This document shows positions 47,183 through 56,524 of a DNA stretch of 64,000 bases, piece after piece. Location: assembly GCF_000022565.1 (NCBI RefSeq), contig NC_012483.1, positions 124,001 to 188,000 on the forward strand, given 5' to 3'. This stretch comes from Acidobacterium capsulatum ATCC 51196. Its GTDB lineage: Bacteria > Acidobacteriota > Terriglobia > Terriglobales > Acidobacteriaceae. The notes under the pieces are model-generated. The model made no database searches. It was not told the DNA's origin and was given only the letters and a program-made list of their open reading frames with translations. Position numbers and translations under genes: made by a program. Position 1 is the stretch's first letter. The number at the start of each line of letters is the position of its first letter.

Positions 47183-47365
47183 GCGTTGCATCCTCCACTA
47201 AAACTACGATTCCCAGTCTACAAGCTGATGCCGCGTACGGCATGAATCGCACGGGAATACTGCGTGCCGTAGCTGCGATGCACTATGATGCAGAGGAGAA
47301 GCGCGGGCATGCATCGGGCTTCCAATTCGCAGCACACTTCCAAAACATAGCCAGGAGAACTTGAG

Positions 47366-48403
47366 ATGCGCGTCGGAATTTTGACAGGCGGCGGCGATTG
47401 CCCCGGACTGAATGCAGTGATTCATGCGGTTGTGAAGAAGGGAATTCAGCACTACGGCGATGAGTTCGTCGGCTTTGTGGAAGGCTGGCGCGGCGTGCTC
47501 GACAACAACACCGTGGCGCTGACGCTGGAGAAGGTGGACGGCATTCTCGATCAGGGCGGCACCATTCTGCGCACCTCGCGCACCAACGTGCGCAAGATCG
47601 AGGGCGGCATTGAGAAGTGCGTCGAGACCCTCAAGGCCAATAAGCTCGATGCGCTGATCGCGATTGGCGGCGATGATACGCAGTCGGTGACCAACGCGCT
47701 GATTCAGGCCGGTGTACCGGGCGTGGGCGTGCCCAAGACGATTGACAACGACTTGAACGGCACCGATGCCTGCTTCGGCTTTGACACTGCTGTGTCGATT
47801 GCCACCGAGGCCATCGACCGCCTGCACACCACCGCCGAGGCGCACAACCGCGTCATCGTGTGCGAAGTGATGGGCCGCGATGCGGGCTGGATCGCGCTGA
47901 CGGCCGGCGTAGCCGGTGGCGCGCATGCCGTGCTGGTGCCCGAAAAGCAGATCGACCTCGATCACGTCTGCAAGCTGCTCAAGTACAACCATGACCACGG
48001 CAAGAAGTACGGCATCGTCGTGGTGGCCGAAGGCGCCAAGCTGCCCGACTCGGGCGCGCAGGCGACGCACGGCACCAAGGTGGACTCCTTTGGCCATGCC
48101 CGTTTGAGCGGCATCGGCTCTATTCTGGCCGACGAAATCGAGAAGCGCACCGGCTATGAGACTCGCTCGGTGAACCTGGGTCACACGCAGCGCGGCGGCA
48201 CGCCGACGGCCTATGACCGCATGCTCTCGACGCGCTATGGCCTGGCGGCCATCGATCTGGTCCACCAGGGCAAGTTCGGACGCCTGGTGGTGCTGCGCGG
48301 CACGAAGATCGAGGATATTCCGTTGGCCGACGCGATTGCCAAGAATCGCACTCTCGATGAGAGCTTCCTCTCGATTCTGGATGGTCTGGAACCGAAGGTT
48401 TAG
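47366..48403 (+). CDS. pfkA: 6-phosphofructokinase, pyrophosphate-type by signature
   Basis: A 345-residue phosphofructokinase. At the donor site it has GGDDT (residues 101-105, Asp104) and PKTIDND (123-129, Lys124). ATP-dependent enzymes have Gly at both sites, and Asp104 with Lys124 marks PPi-dependent enzymes. Other motifs: LTGGGDCPGLNAV, MGRDAGWIA and LGHTQRGGTPTAYD. A PPi enzyme would be reversible. The ATG at 47366 has aggag upstream. A terminator follows. Confidence 0.93.
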   Translation: MRVGILTGGGDCPGLNAVIHAVVKKGIQHYGDEFVGFVEGWRGVLDNNTVALTLEKVDGILDQGGTILRTSRTNVRKIEGGIEKCVETLKANKLDALIAIGGDDTQSVTNALIQAGVPGVGVPKTIDNDLNGTDACFGFDTAVSIATEAIDRLHTTAEAHNRVIVCEVMGRDAGWIALTAGVAGGAHAVLVPEKQIDLDHVCKLLKYNHDHGKKYGIVVVAEGAKLPDSGAQATHGTKVDSFGHARLSGIGSILADEIEKRTGYETRSVNLGHTQRGGTPTAYDRMLSTRYGLAAIDLVHQGKFGRLVVLRGTKIEDIPLADAIAKNRTLDESFLSILDGLEPKV

Positions 48404-48429
48404 CTTTTCGGAGCAGGCAGCGAATCAGT

Positions 48430-48466
48430 GAAGGGCCGGTCCGCAGGGATCGGCCCTTCGCTTTTC
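48430..48466 (+). terminator. Intrinsic terminator after pfkA
   Basis: GAAGGGCCG...TCC, loop GCAG, GGA...CGGCCCTTC, then GCTTTT. Confidence 0.85.
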
Positions 48467-48577
48467 GGCGGAGAGGAATCGGGGACGCGAGTGTGAATTG
48501 TTGCGATATTTTTGTGGCAAAACCCGGAAAAAGCCGCAGGGGAAACCAGAAAAACACGTCCCGAGTGTGCAAATTCA

Positions 48578-48607
48578 TTGGACGGAGCCGTAGGCTCAAG
48601 GTATAAG
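48578..48607 (+). promoter_or_regulatory. Possible housekeeping promoter for the excisionase-like gene
   Basis: TTGGAC, 18 bases, TATAAG. The -10 is close to TATAAT; the -35 is weak. About 65 bases to the next ATG. Confidence 0.4.
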
Positions 48608-48677
48608 CAGGAGGCTGGCAGAAATAGACCGGCACTTCTTCCGGAGACATCCAAAAGAATAAGACGAGGGCATCATC

Positions 48678-48974
48678 ATGAAGAGTTCGGCAGGCCGCAG
48701 TCCGGAGTTTCGCGAAGTGATGGATATCCGCCAGGCGTCGGATTATCTCGGTATCAGTCCCGATACGTTGTACAAGTACGCCTCTGAGGCGTTTGTGCCA
48801 GCCTTCAAGCTGGGCAATCGCTGGCGCTTCAAGAAGTCACGTCTGGACGAATGGATGGATCGCCAGTCCGGCATTCCGGTGGAAGTGGAAGTTGCCGCCG
48901 TGAAGCCGCGCCAGAAGAAGCCGGTGCGCTCCACGGGACGCACGGAGCCGCGGACCCGCATCGCACGCTCCTGA
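48678..48974 (+). CDS. Excisionase-family helix-turn-helix DNA-binding protein
   Basis: A 98-residue protein with a MerR/excisionase-type winged helix: VMDIRQASDYLGISPDTLYKYASEAFVPAFKLGNRWRFKKSRLDEWM (about 15-60). A basic, Pro/Arg-rich tail follows. Such proteins are often encoded outside phages as small regulators. No integrase is nearby, so it is likely a chromosomal DNA-binding protein. Target unknown. Confidence 0.82.
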   Translation: MKSSAGRSPEFREVMDIRQASDYLGISPDTLYKYASEAFVPAFKLGNRWRFKKSRLDEWMDRQSGIPVEVEVAAVKPRQKKPVRSTGRTEPRTRIARS

Positions 48975-49063
48975 GCGCAGGAAGCGGAACTCTCCGGATC
49001 GGTTATGCTTGCCTCAAGCGCGGCCGCTCGCAGCCGTGGTTTCCCAGGCAAGGAGAAGTTTCA

Positions 49064-49648
49064 TTGACGACTGATCTGACTCAGCCGAGTGTTGATCCTC
49101 ACCTGCAGGCCTCCTACTCTGTTTCCAACCGCGCACGCCGCGCTGTTTGGAATTTGTTTTACGCGTTATTCTTCCGCACTTCTCCGCGCCCGTTTCATGG
49201 GTGGCGCTCGATGATTCTGCGCCTCTTCGGCGCAAAGCTCGCACCGAATTGCCACTTCTATCCCAAGTGCCGCATCTGGGCGCCGTGGAATCTTGTCTGC
49301 GAAGAGGCCGTGGGGGTGGGCGATGACGCCGAGCTTTACAATCCCTCACTGCTCACTATCGGCTCGCACGCGGTGGTTTCGCAGGGCGCGTACGTGTGCG
49401 GTGCGACTCACCTCTACAACGAGCCGTCGTTCCGGCTGGTCTCCTATCCCATGCGGATCGGCGCTTACTCCTGGGTGTGCGCCAAGGCCATTGTGAGCCC
49501 GGGCGTGAATGTGGGCGATGGCGCGATTCTCGCGATGGCCTCCCTTGCGACCAAAGACCTGGAGCCTTTCGGCGTCTATGCGGGCATGCCCGCGCGCAAG
49601 GTGAAGGATCGTGACCGCGCGGCGGTTCCGGCGCTGCTAAAAAAGTAG
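49064..49648 (+). CDS. WcaF-like hexapeptide-repeat acyltransferase
   Basis: A 194-residue left-handed beta-helix acetyltransferase of the colanic-acid WcaF/maltose acetyltransferase group. The N-terminal helix (YSVSNRARRAVWNLFYALFF) precedes hexapeptide coils (APNCHFYPKCRIWAPWNLVCEEAVGVGDD...). Likely target: a sugar in a surface polysaccharide, by analogy. Start TTG at 49064, preceded by aaggagaag at good spacing; no ATG fits. Confidence 0.82.
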   Translation: MTTDLTQPSVDPHLQASYSVSNRARRAVWNLFYALFFRTSPRPFHGWRSMILRLFGAKLAPNCHFYPKCRIWAPWNLVCEEAVGVGDDAELYNPSLLTIGSHAVVSQGAYVCGATHLYNEPSFRLVSYPMRIGAYSWVCAKAIVSPGVNVGDGAILAMASLATKDLEPFGVYAGMPARKVKDRDRAAVPALLKK

Positions 49649-49720
49649 GCGTTTGCGTTTTGGTGCGGCTTCGCGAGGGAAGCATGCGGAATTGCGCCCG
49701 CAGAATGTAAGATCGTGAAG

Positions 49721-50806
49721 ATGAACTATGCAGGCCGGATTCGTAAGCTGCGGCGCGCGCTGCAGAAGCACCAACTGGAAGCTCTCTGGATCACCCACTT
49801 GCCCGACGTGCGCTACCTGTGCGGGTTTTCGGGGTCGAGCGCTGTACTGATCGTGACGCGGCGCAAGGCGGCGCTTTTCACCGATGGCCGCTACACGCTG
49901 CAGGCCCGTCAGGAAGTGCAGGGCGCGACGGTTCACATCGCCGCCAAGTCCACCGTCAAGGAAGCGGCCGCGTGGGCCGCCGAGGAAGCGGAGTTTGCCG
50001 GGTTTGATCCGGCAAATACCCGTGTGGCAGAGCTGGAAAGCTACCGCGAGGCGCTGCCTCGCCGCCAGCGCGCGAAGTTCTTCCGTCCGATCCCCGAGCC
50101 GCTGGTGATGAATCTGCGCCTCATCAAGGATGAGGACGAAATCCTGCTGATGCAGGAAGCGGCGCTGATGGGCTGCAAGCTCTTTGACCTGATTGTGCCG
50201 CACATTCGTCCGGGCATGACGGAGATTGAAGTCGCCGCGGACCTGGAGTTCTTTGCGCGCAGCCTCGGAGCCGAGGGCATGTCGTTTGACACCATCGTGG
50301 CGAGCGGTGTGCGCTCGTCGATGCCGCACGGGCGGGCGTCGCTGGCGAAGATCCCTCGCAAAGGGTTCGTAACGCTGGACTTCGGTGTTATTCTCAATGG
50401 TTATCTTTCTGACATGACGCGCACTGTGCACGTGGGCCGTGCGACCAAGGAAGAGCAATTTGCCTATGATGCGGTTCTGGCCGCGCAGGAGGCAGGCGTG
50501 GCGGCGGTGAAGCCGGGGGCGACCATGGCCTCGGTGGATGAGGCGGCACGCAGCGTTTTGCGCGAGGCTGGTCTCGCGGAGTACTTTACGCACGGAACCG
50601 GGCATGGAGTGGGCCTGGAGATTCATGAGCAGCCCCGCTTTGCAGCAGGGCAGGAAGCAAAGTTGAAGCCGGGAATGGTGGTCACCATTGAACCCGGTGT
50701 GTACCTGCCGGAGAAATTCGGCATCCGCATTGAAGACATGGTGGTGGTGACAGAGACGGGAGCTGCGGTGCTCACGCCTGCCACCAAGGCATGGATGGAA
50801 CTGTAA
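49721..50806 (+). CDS. pepP: Xaa-Pro aminopeptidase (M24 family)
   Basis: Removes N-terminal residues ahead of proline. About 361 residues. The N-terminal creatinase-like domain is followed by the pita-bread catalytic domain: two Asp in LDFGVILNGYLSDMTRTVHVG, His in HGTGHGVGLEIHE, and Glu in MVVTIEPGVYLP and GIRIEDMVVVTETG, the five metal ligands. An in-frame GTG lies 6 bases before the ATG. accB-accC follow after 26 bases, so the three may be one unit. Confidence 0.9.
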   Translation: MNYAGRIRKLRRALQKHQLEALWITHLPDVRYLCGFSGSSAVLIVTRRKAALFTDGRYTLQARQEVQGATVHIAAKSTVKEAAAWAAEEAEFAGFDPANTRVAELESYREALPRRQRAKFFRPIPEPLVMNLRLIKDEDEILLMQEAALMGCKLFDLIVPHIRPGMTEIEVAADLEFFARSLGAEGMSFDTIVASGVRSSMPHGRASLAKIPRKGFVTLDFGVILNGYLSDMTRTVHVGRATKEEQFAYDAVLAAQEAGVAAVKPGATMASVDEAARSVLREAGLAEYFTHGTGHGVGLEIHEQPRFAAGQEAKLKPGMVVTIEPGVYLPEKFGIRIEDMVVVTETGAAVLTPATKAWMEL

Positions 50807-50832
50807 AGCGTGACAGAGGCTGACAGACAACA

Positions 50833-51363
50833 ATGAATCCAGAAGAGTTGGGACAGTTAAAGGAACTGATCGAGTTCCTGAAGCAGAATCAGATCGGCGA
50901 ATTTAGCCTGGAACGTGGAGACCTGAAGGTCAACTTGAAGTTCGGGTCCGAGCAGAGCAGCGCGTCCGCAATGGACCTGGCGAGCCTGGCTCGCCTGATG
51001 GCCATGCAGCAGCCTTTGGCGGCTCCCGCGGCGCAGCCTGCGGCACCGGCCGTGCAGCATGTGGCTCCGCAGGTGCATGCCAGCGCGGCGGCTCCCGCCG
51101 CGGCAGAGGATGAGAACGCCGGGCTGCACATTGTGAAGTCGCCGATTGTGGGCACGTTCTATGAGTCTCCCTCGCCGGGAACCAATGCTTTTGTGAAGAT
51201 CGGCGATCAGGTGGACAACGGCCAGGTGCTCTGCATTGTGGAAGCCATGAAGCTGATGAACGAGATCGAGTCAGACGCGGCCGGAGAAGTGGTCAAGCGC
51301 TTTGTGCAGAACGGGCAGCCGGTGGAGTATGGCCAGCCCCTTTTCGCTCTGAAGGCACGGTAG
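50833..51363 (+). CDS. accB: Biotin carboxyl carrier protein of acetyl-CoA carboxylase
   Basis: Carries carboxybiotin for malonyl-CoA synthesis, first step of fatty acid synthesis. 176 residues: short helical N-terminus (ELIEFLKQNQIGEFSLERGDLKV), an Ala/Pro linker, and a C-terminal biotinyl domain with the biotinylated lysine in VEAMKLMNEI. accC begins nine bases later. bioY, encoded at 57.5 kb, could supply the biotin. Confidence 0.95.
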   Translation: MNPEELGQLKELIEFLKQNQIGEFSLERGDLKVNLKFGSEQSSASAMDLASLARLMAMQQPLAAPAAQPAAPAVQHVAPQVHASAAAPAAAEDENAGLHIVKSPIVGTFYESPSPGTNAFVKIGDQVDNGQVLCIVEAMKLMNEIESDAAGEVVKRFVQNGQPVEYGQPLFALKAR

Positions 51364-51372
51364 CCAGAGACT

Positions 51373-52743
51373 ATGTTTCGTAAAGTACTCATCGCCAATC
51401 GCGGCGAAATTGCGCTGCGTGTCATCAACGCCTGCAAGGAAATGGGCATTCGCACGGTCGCTATCTATAGCGAGGCGGACCGGCATTCGCTGCACGTGCG
51501 CTTTGCCGACGAGGCTATCTGCATCGGTCCTCCGCGCTCGGCTGAGAGCTACCTGAATGTTCCGGCCGTGATCAGCGCGGCCGAGATTGCGGATGTGGAT
51601 GCGATTCATCCGGGCTATGGCCTGCTGAGCGAGAATGCGAACTTCGCCGAAGTGTGCCGCGCGTCCAACATCAAGTTCATCGGGCCGCCGCCGGAAGTGA
51701 CGCGGCTGATGGGCGAGAAGGAGAAGGCGCGCCAGGCCATGAAGAAGGCCAAGGTGCCGATTCTGCCTGGCTCCGATGGCATCATTGCCTCAGAAGATGA
51801 GGCGCTGGAGTGGGCGAAGTCGGTGGGCTATCCGGTCATTCTGAAGGCCAAGGCTGGCGGCGGCGGGCGAGGCATGCGCGTGATTCGCTCGGCGGCCGAG
51901 CTGCCGGCGCTCTACCAGGCGGCGAGCACCGAGGCGGCCAATGCCTTTGGCAACGGCGAGCTCTACATGGAGAAGTTCATCGAGCGCCCGCGCCACATCG
52001 AGTTTCAGGTGCTGGCCGATGAACACGGCAACGTCATGTCACTGGGCGAGCGCGAGTGCTCGATTCAGCGCCGGCATCAGAAGCTGATTGAGGAAGCGCC
52101 TTCGCTGCAGGTGACGCCGAAGATGCGCGAAGAGATCGGCAAGACGCTCAAGAAATCGCTCGAAGCGGTCGGCTACCAGAATGCGGGCACCGTCGAGTTT
52201 CTGATGGACGAGGACGGCAAGCTCTACTTCATCGAGATGAACACGCGCATCCAGGTGGAGCATCCGGTGACGGAGATGGTCACGGGCATTGACCTGGTGA
52301 AGGCGCAGTTGCGCATTGCGTCCGGCGAAAAGCTGTCGAGCATTGTGCCGGAGCCGGTGGTGATTCGCGGCCATGCCATTGAGTGCCGCATCAATGCCGA
52401 GCACCCGGAGAAGTTCACACCCTCGGCGGGCAAGATTACCGCGTTCAACGTGCCCGGCGGCAATGGCGTGCGCGTGGACACGGCCCAGTATGCCGAAGGC
52501 GTGGTGCCACCGTATTATGACTCGCTGATTGCCAAGCTCATCACGCATGGCAAGGACCGCGAAGAGGCGATGAATCGGATGCAGCGTGCGCTGGAGATGT
52601 TTGTGGTGCAGGGCATTCATACGACGATTCCGCTGCATCAGCGCATCTTTGCCGATGAGGAGTTCCGCAAGGGCGAGTTTGATACCAAGTTCATGGAGCG
52701 CTTCTTTGAGCGTGAAAAAGAGCGTAAGGCCGTGAAGGATTAG
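51373..52743 (+). CDS. accC: Biotin carboxylase subunit of acetyl-CoA carboxylase
   Basis: ATP-dependent carboxylation of biotin on AccB. 456 residues, ATP-grasp fold: [15 protein letters not shown] at the N-terminus, the glycine-rich loop [24 protein letters not shown], and the catalytic [15 protein letters not shown]. Last gene of the pair with accB; a strong terminator follows. Confidence 0.96.
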   Translation: MFRKVLIANRGEIALRVINACKEMGIRTVAIYSEADRHSLHVRFADEAICIGPPRSAESYLNVPAVISAAEIADVDAIHPGYGLLSENANFAEVCRASNIKFIGPPPEVTRLMGEKEKARQAMKKAKVPILPGSDGIIASEDEALEWAKSVGYPVILKAKAGGGGRGMRVIRSAAELPALYQAASTEAANAFGNGELYMEKFIERPRHIEFQVLADEHGNVMSLGERECSIQRRHQKLIEEAPSLQVTPKMREEIGKTLKKSLEAVGYQNAGTVEFLMDEDGKLYFIEMNTRIQVEHPVTEMVTGIDLVKAQLRIASGEKLSSIVPEPVVIRGHAIECRINAEHPEKFTPSAGKITAFNVPGGNGVRVDTAQYAEGVVPPYYDSLIAKLITHGKDREEAMNRMQRALEMFVVQGIHTTIPLHQRIFADEEFRKGEFDTKFMERFFEREKERKAVKD

Positions 52744-52760
52744 TCTTCCGCAAGGCATGG

Positions 52761-52797
52761 AAAAGCCCCGGGTTGGCAGCAGCTTCGGGGCTTTTTT
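52761..52797 (+). terminator. Intrinsic terminator after accC
   Basis: AAAAGCCCCG, 15-base loop, CGGGGCTTTTTT. Confidence 0.92.
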
Positions 52798-53225
52798 GCA
52801 TGGTGCGCACGGAAGGCGTTTTGCCTGTACTGAAGCGCAAAAAAAAAATCACCATTAACGTCCCAGAAGTTATTGATATCGTTGGACGTACCGGACATTA
52901 GGCTGGCAAGTCCTTTAGAATCAATGCGAAAATGCCCTTGCCGGTGCCGGGGTTAATGTCGAAATGCCGGGATATCCGTGCAATTCCAGAGGCAGCGGTG
53001 CCTGCAGCGCCTGGCTGGATGCAGCGCGCCGTCCGCACTTCTTATCGACCTCTATTTCCAGCATAACGAATTCAGGGGAAATTCCCGGCAGGTGCGAGAG
53101 TGATTTTCCGGCAGGTTTGGGTACTCTCGGGTGCGTCGGGTCTGAAAAGAAGCTTCTGTTAATATTTCGCCTTTTGTTCTCTTTTTGAGTGTACGATGAT
53201 TTCGCTTCCCAAGGAGGGAAAGACG
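52798..53225. other. Intergenic region before the DinB gene
   Basis: About 430 bases with no gene that codon use supports. AT-richer than the flanks and including an A10 run (52839-52848). The promoter of the DinB gene presumably lies in the last 120 bases, ahead of a strong aaggaggg site. Confidence 0.5.
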
Positions 53226-53732
53226 ATGAGCCTTGCTGCCGGTTTTTTGCCTGAGTTTGACCACGAATTTGCCAACACGCGCCGGATGCTGGAGCTGGTG
53301 CCCAATGATCACCTGAGCTGGAAGCCGCATGAGAAGTCGATGGAGCTGGTGCGGCTGGCGTGGCATATTTCCGACTTTCCGGACTGGTGCCGGGACACGA
53401 TGAAGCTGCCGGGCATGTCCGTCTCAGTGGAGGACGGCATGAAGTACATGGACGTGTGGAAGGACAAGAAGCGGGAGGACATTCTGGCGCGTTTTGACAA
53501 AGACCTGCCCGAGGCGCGGGAGGCGCTGGCCGCGACGAGCGATGAGGACATGGCCAGGAACTGGAAGATGGACTGGATGGGGCAGACGATTGTGGACATG
53601 CCGCGCATTGCCGTGTACCGCGGCATGGTGATGAACCACATGATTCATCACCGGGCGCAGTTGGGCGTGTATCTGCGTTTGCTGAATGTTCCGATTCCGG
53701 GATTCTATGGGCCTTCGGCGGATGAAGCGTAG
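53226..53732 (+). CDS. DinB-family four-helix metal-binding protein
   Basis: A 168-residue DinB/YfiT-like protein. Metal histidines fit H in RLAWHISDFP and the pair in MNHMIHHRAQLGVYLRLL, the typical DinB spacing. Family members are thiol transferases or unknown. The ATG at 53226 follows a perfect aaggaggg site; the frame opens upstream at 53196 but with no site. Confidence 0.88.
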   Translation: MSLAAGFLPEFDHEFANTRRMLELVPNDHLSWKPHEKSMELVRLAWHISDFPDWCRDTMKLPGMSVSVEDGMKYMDVWKDKKREDILARFDKDLPEAREALAATSDEDMARNWKMDWMGQTIVDMPRIAVYRGMVMNHMIHHRAQLGVYLRLLNVPIPGFYGPSADEA

Positions 53733-53823
53733 GCGGATTGAGTGACAAGGGAAATGCATGGGGGGCCGGTCCATGGCTGGATTCGGCCCCTCGGGGATGG
53801 GCTTTCGCTGGGGGGGATTGTGC

Positions 53824-55245
53824 TTATTGCACCAGCACGCTGAGGTCAATGACGACGGCTTCCATAGCCTTGGCCTGGGCCTGAAGCTGGGCGCTGGCGG
53901 CGGCGCTTTCCTCGGCGGTGGCGGCGGTGGTCTGGGTCATCATTTCGAGCGCTTCGAGCGCGGATTTGATTTGCTGGTTGCCGCGATCCTGCTCCTGTGC
54001 TCCGGCGCTGACCTCATCGACCACGTTACGGACGCGGGCGGCGTGCCCGGCGACGCTGTGAATGACGCTGGTGACGCCCTCGATGCGTTCGGTGCCGACC
54101 TTGGCGTTGGTGACGGATTCCTCGATGAGCGAGGAGGTGTTGCGCGCGGCTTCCGCGCAGCGCTGGGCGAGCGCGCGGACCTCATCGGCGACGACAGCGA
54201 AGCCGGCACCAGCCTCGCCGGCCCTGGCAGCCTCGACGGCCGCGTTGAGGGCGAGGAGGTTGGTCTGGAAGGCGATTTCGTCGATCACCTTCATGATGCT
54301 GCCGATCTTGCGGCTGGAGCTGTCGATGGCGCTCATGCTCTCGACCATGGCTTCGAGCCGGGTTCCGGCTTCGGTCATGCGCGTGTCCACTTCTGCCATG
54401 AGGCGGGAGGCAGCGGTGGCATTCTCCGCATTGCGGGTGGTCATGGCGCTGATCTGATGGCTGGAAGCGGAGGTTTCCTCAAGCGTTGCCGCCTGCTCGG
54501 AGGAGCCGGTGGCGAGCTGGTTGCTGGATGCGGCCAACTGGTCAGCCGCGCCGCGAGCCTGCTGGGCAAAGGCGGCGACCTCATTGACCGAGTGCCGCAG
54601 CGACTCATTGATGCCCTTGATGACGATGTAGGCGAGGATGCAGCCGCCGAGGAATGCTCCAAAGGCGAGCCAGCTCATGAGCTCAATCGCGTGCCGCATG
54701 GCGCGGGAGCCGGCGGCGAGTTGCTGCGCGGCGCGCTCGTTGTTGAACTTGACTTCGGCGGCCATCGCCTTCTTCATGGCCGTGTAGGCGGTGTGGCCGG
54801 TGGTGCTGTAGAGATTGACGGCGTCGGGCACCTTGTTGTCCGTGGCCAGGACGCGGAAGTTTTCGCACATGGCGAAGTACTGTTCGACGGCGGTGTGCAG
54901 GGCGTCAAACTGGCGGCGGTCCTGCGGGTCGGTGATGCCAGACTCATAGCTCTTGAAGTTGGCCGAGACGTAGGCGTGGATTTTTGCCATGCGCTGCTTT
55001 TGAAGCGCCTTGACGTTGCCCATGCCGGGGACGGCCATCATGAGCGTGGAGCCGCGGGCCTCGAGGACGCCGCCCTGAATTTTGGAGAGTTCTTCGAGCG
55101 CGGGCACCGAGCGGGTGGCGATTTCGCGCAGATTGCTGGAGATATTCAGCAGTCCGATAACGGCGACTGCTCCGCAGATCACGATGAAGCTGATGAGGAG
55201 TGCGCAGAGGATGCTGACACGCTTGCCAATGGTCCAATTCTTCAC
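53824..55245 (-). CDS. Methyl-accepting chemotaxis protein
   Basis: A 473-residue chemoreceptor. Two membrane segments (about 10-30 and about 190-212) enclose a four-helix-type periplasmic domain (about 31-190). A HAMP is short or absent. The cytoplasmic hairpin tip is fully conserved: [20 protein letters not shown], then [18 protein letters not shown]. The start is GTG 55243-55245 with aaagg upstream. A sigma-28-type promoter precedes it. Ligand unknown. Confidence 0.93.
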   Translation of the reverse strand: MKNWTIGKRVSILCALLISFIVICGAVAVIGLLNISSNLREIATRSVPALEELSKIQGGVLEARGSTLMMAVPGMGNVKALQKQRMAKIHAYVSANFKSYESGITDPQDRRQFDALHTAVEQYFAMCENFRVLATDNKVPDAVNLYSTTGHTAYTAMKKAMAAEVKFNNERAAQQLAAGSRAMRHAIELMSWLAFGAFLGGCILAYIVIKGINESLRHSVNEVAAFAQQARGAADQLAASSNQLATGSSEQAATLEETSASSHQISAMTTRNAENATAASRLMAEVDTRMTEAGTRLEAMVESMSAIDSSSRKIGSIMKVIDEIAFQTNLLALNAAVEAARAGEAGAGFAVVADEVRALAQRCAEAARNTSSLIEESVTNAKVGTERIEGVTSVIHSVAGHAARVRNVVDEVSAGAQEQDRGNQQIKSALEALEMMTQTTAATAEESAAASAQLQAQAKAMEAVVIDLSVLVQ

Positions 55246-55303
55246 AGATAGCCTTTCTGAAACGGACCCGGATACGCGTCCGGGATCGCTGCTTTCGAGG
55301 CTT

Positions 55304-55330
55304 ATATCGGTGGCTGGAGGAATTTATTTA
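55304..55330 (-). promoter_or_regulatory. Sigma-28-type promoter for the chemoreceptor
   Basis: Minus strand: TAAA, 15 bases, ACCGATAT, close to TAAA-N15-GCCGATAA. Predicted leader about 50 bases. Confidence 0.65.
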
Positions 55331-55393
55331 CGGCGGATGAGAAACGGTCTGCAGAATTCGGGGAGATCTGGACGGGAAGCCGGATGGGCGGAA

Positions 55394-55813
55394 TCAGCGG
55401 GCGCGGGCGGGCGCGGCCCAGTTTTCAAGAGTAAGGCCCGGGACGCGGCTGAATTCGCGCGTGTTGTTGGTGACCAGGGTGAGTTTAAGCGCACGGGCGT
55501 GCGCGGCAATCAGAAGATCATTCGCTCCAATCATGGTTCCGCGCTGCTTGAGGTGAGCGCGAATCTGAGCGTAGTCCGTGCCTGCTTCAGAAGGGAAGCC
55601 GAGCACCTGCACATAGCGCAGGAACTCGTGCAGAGCTTCGGCATCCTGAGATTTGCGGGGAGAGACTTCGACGCCATAAGCCAGTTCGGCTTGCGTGATG
55701 GCGGAGATGCATACGTCGGAAACAGCCGTCTTGCGGAGACGCCGGAGCACCGCCTCGTGGGTGCGCTTCATGATGTACGACGAGATGTCAGTATCGAGCA
55801 TGTAGAGAGGCAT
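55394..55813 (-). CDS. VapC-family PIN-domain toxin
   Basis: A 139-residue ribonuclease toxin. Metal acidic residues: MLDTDISSYI near the start, ITQAELAYGVE, ANDLLIAAHARALKLTLVTNN and REFSRVPGLTLENW. Encoded 17 bases after its antitoxin on the same strand. It is distinct from the PIN toxin at 10.2 kb. Confidence 0.9.
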   Translation of the reverse strand: MPLYMLDTDISSYIMKRTHEAVLRRLRKTAVSDVCISAITQAELAYGVEVSPRKSQDAEALHEFLRYVQVLGFPSEAGTDYAQIRAHLKQRGTMIGANDLLIAAHARALKLTLVTNNTREFSRVPGLTLENWAAPARAR

Positions 55814-55830
55814 GAAGGCGGCTCCAGGTC

Positions 55831-56076
55831 TCAGCGCTCCTGCACGGGGAGATCTTCGACGCCTTCCATGAAGGCGCTGGAGGCGACTGCGCCGGAATCG
55901 AGATAGGCGCTCCAGCTATCGGGGCGAGGCGTAAGGATGACCTGGTCGCCGCGCTTCTGGATGAAGACCTCGGAGGTCTGGAAGCGGAATTCCCTGGGCA
56001 GACGAATGGCCTGGCTGCGGTTGGTCGTGAAGACCTTCGCAGTGCGCTGCGTCGATGTTTCTCGCGGGGTTGCCAT
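55831..56076 (-). CDS. VapB-family antitoxin
   Basis: An 81-residue antitoxin with the AbrB-like DNA-binding fold in KVFTTNRSQAIRLPREFRF, followed by SEVFIQKRGDQVILTPRP and a C-terminal toxin-binding tail. The ATG at 56074-56076 lies inside a perfect palindrome, so the operator overlaps the start codon. Confidence 0.88.
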   Translation of the reverse strand: MATPRETSTQRTAKVFTTNRSQAIRLPREFRFQTSEVFIQKRGDQVILTPRPDSWSAYLDSGAVASSAFMEGVEDLPVQER

Positions 56077-56093
56077 ATACTTAAGTATATGGC
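56072..56093. promoter_or_regulatory. 22-bp perfect palindrome at the vapB start
   Basis: Half-site GCCATATACTT followed by its exact reverse complement. It covers the vapB start codon and the base before it. Likely antitoxin operator; binding would block translation initiation DNA as well as transcription. Confidence 0.75.
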
Positions 56094-56173
56094 ATTTGGC
56101 GTTGGCTGGCGATGGGTAAACGGAAACTTGGAGCGCGCAGCAAAAGGTGCGATGATCTTTGGGGCGCTGACGG

Positions 56174-56458
56174 ATGGTATGGACTTGGGAGCATACGGTG
56201 ATTAGCTTGGCCTGCGAATCTCCCTTCATCTTTCTATGGTTCGCAAACTGGAAGAAGTCGCGCCGCTTGGGGGACGACGGGGAGTTGGACGGGAATGCCG
56301 AACATAGCTTCGGTCTTCCGGACTTTGTGTACTTATTGAGTTGCTTTTTGTTGTTTTATTTCAGCATGCAGCGCTTTCCCTTTGGTACGCAGGCCCAGCG
56401 ATCGCTTTGTGTCCTGATCGTTGCATTTGCGGTTATTCTTCGAGCTCAAGTGGATTAA
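56174..56458 (+). CDS. Hypothetical small membrane protein
   Basis: A 94-residue frame with two hydrophobic stretches (about 8-24 and about 50-68) in an AT-richer region between vapB and the mqnD terminator. No family and no clear ribosome binding site; could be a chance frame. Confidence 0.35.
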   Translation: MVWTWEHTVISLACESPFIFLWFANWKKSRRLGDDGELDGNAEHSFGLPDFVYLLSCFLLFYFSMQRFPFGTQAQRSLCVLIVAFAVILRAQVD

Positions 56459-56477
56459 GAACCATCTATTGAAGCAA

Positions 56478-56502
56478 AAGGGCATCCATGACGGATGCCC
56501 TT
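56478..56502. terminator. Bidirectional terminator before mqnD end
   Basis: AAGGGCATCC, loop, GGATGCCCTT, with flanking A- and T-rich ends; it lies 23 bases beyond the mqnD stop. Confidence 0.75.
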
Positions 56503-56524
56503 GCTGTTTCTCGTTGGAGCGAAG

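Noticed and set aside
52839-52848. A10 tract as a phase-variable promoter element
   Set aside because: It is about 380 bases from the next gene and lacks a promoter around it.
52921-53748. Long Pro/Ser-rich minus-strand reading frame beside the DinB gene
   Set aside because: It overlaps DinB fully on the other strand, has no domain, and its composition is that of an antisense frame in GC-rich DNA.
53758-55251. 497-residue plus-strand Gly-rich frame opposite the chemoreceptor
   Set aside because: The opposite strand encodes a chemoreceptor with a perfectly conserved signalling tip; the frame is its complement.
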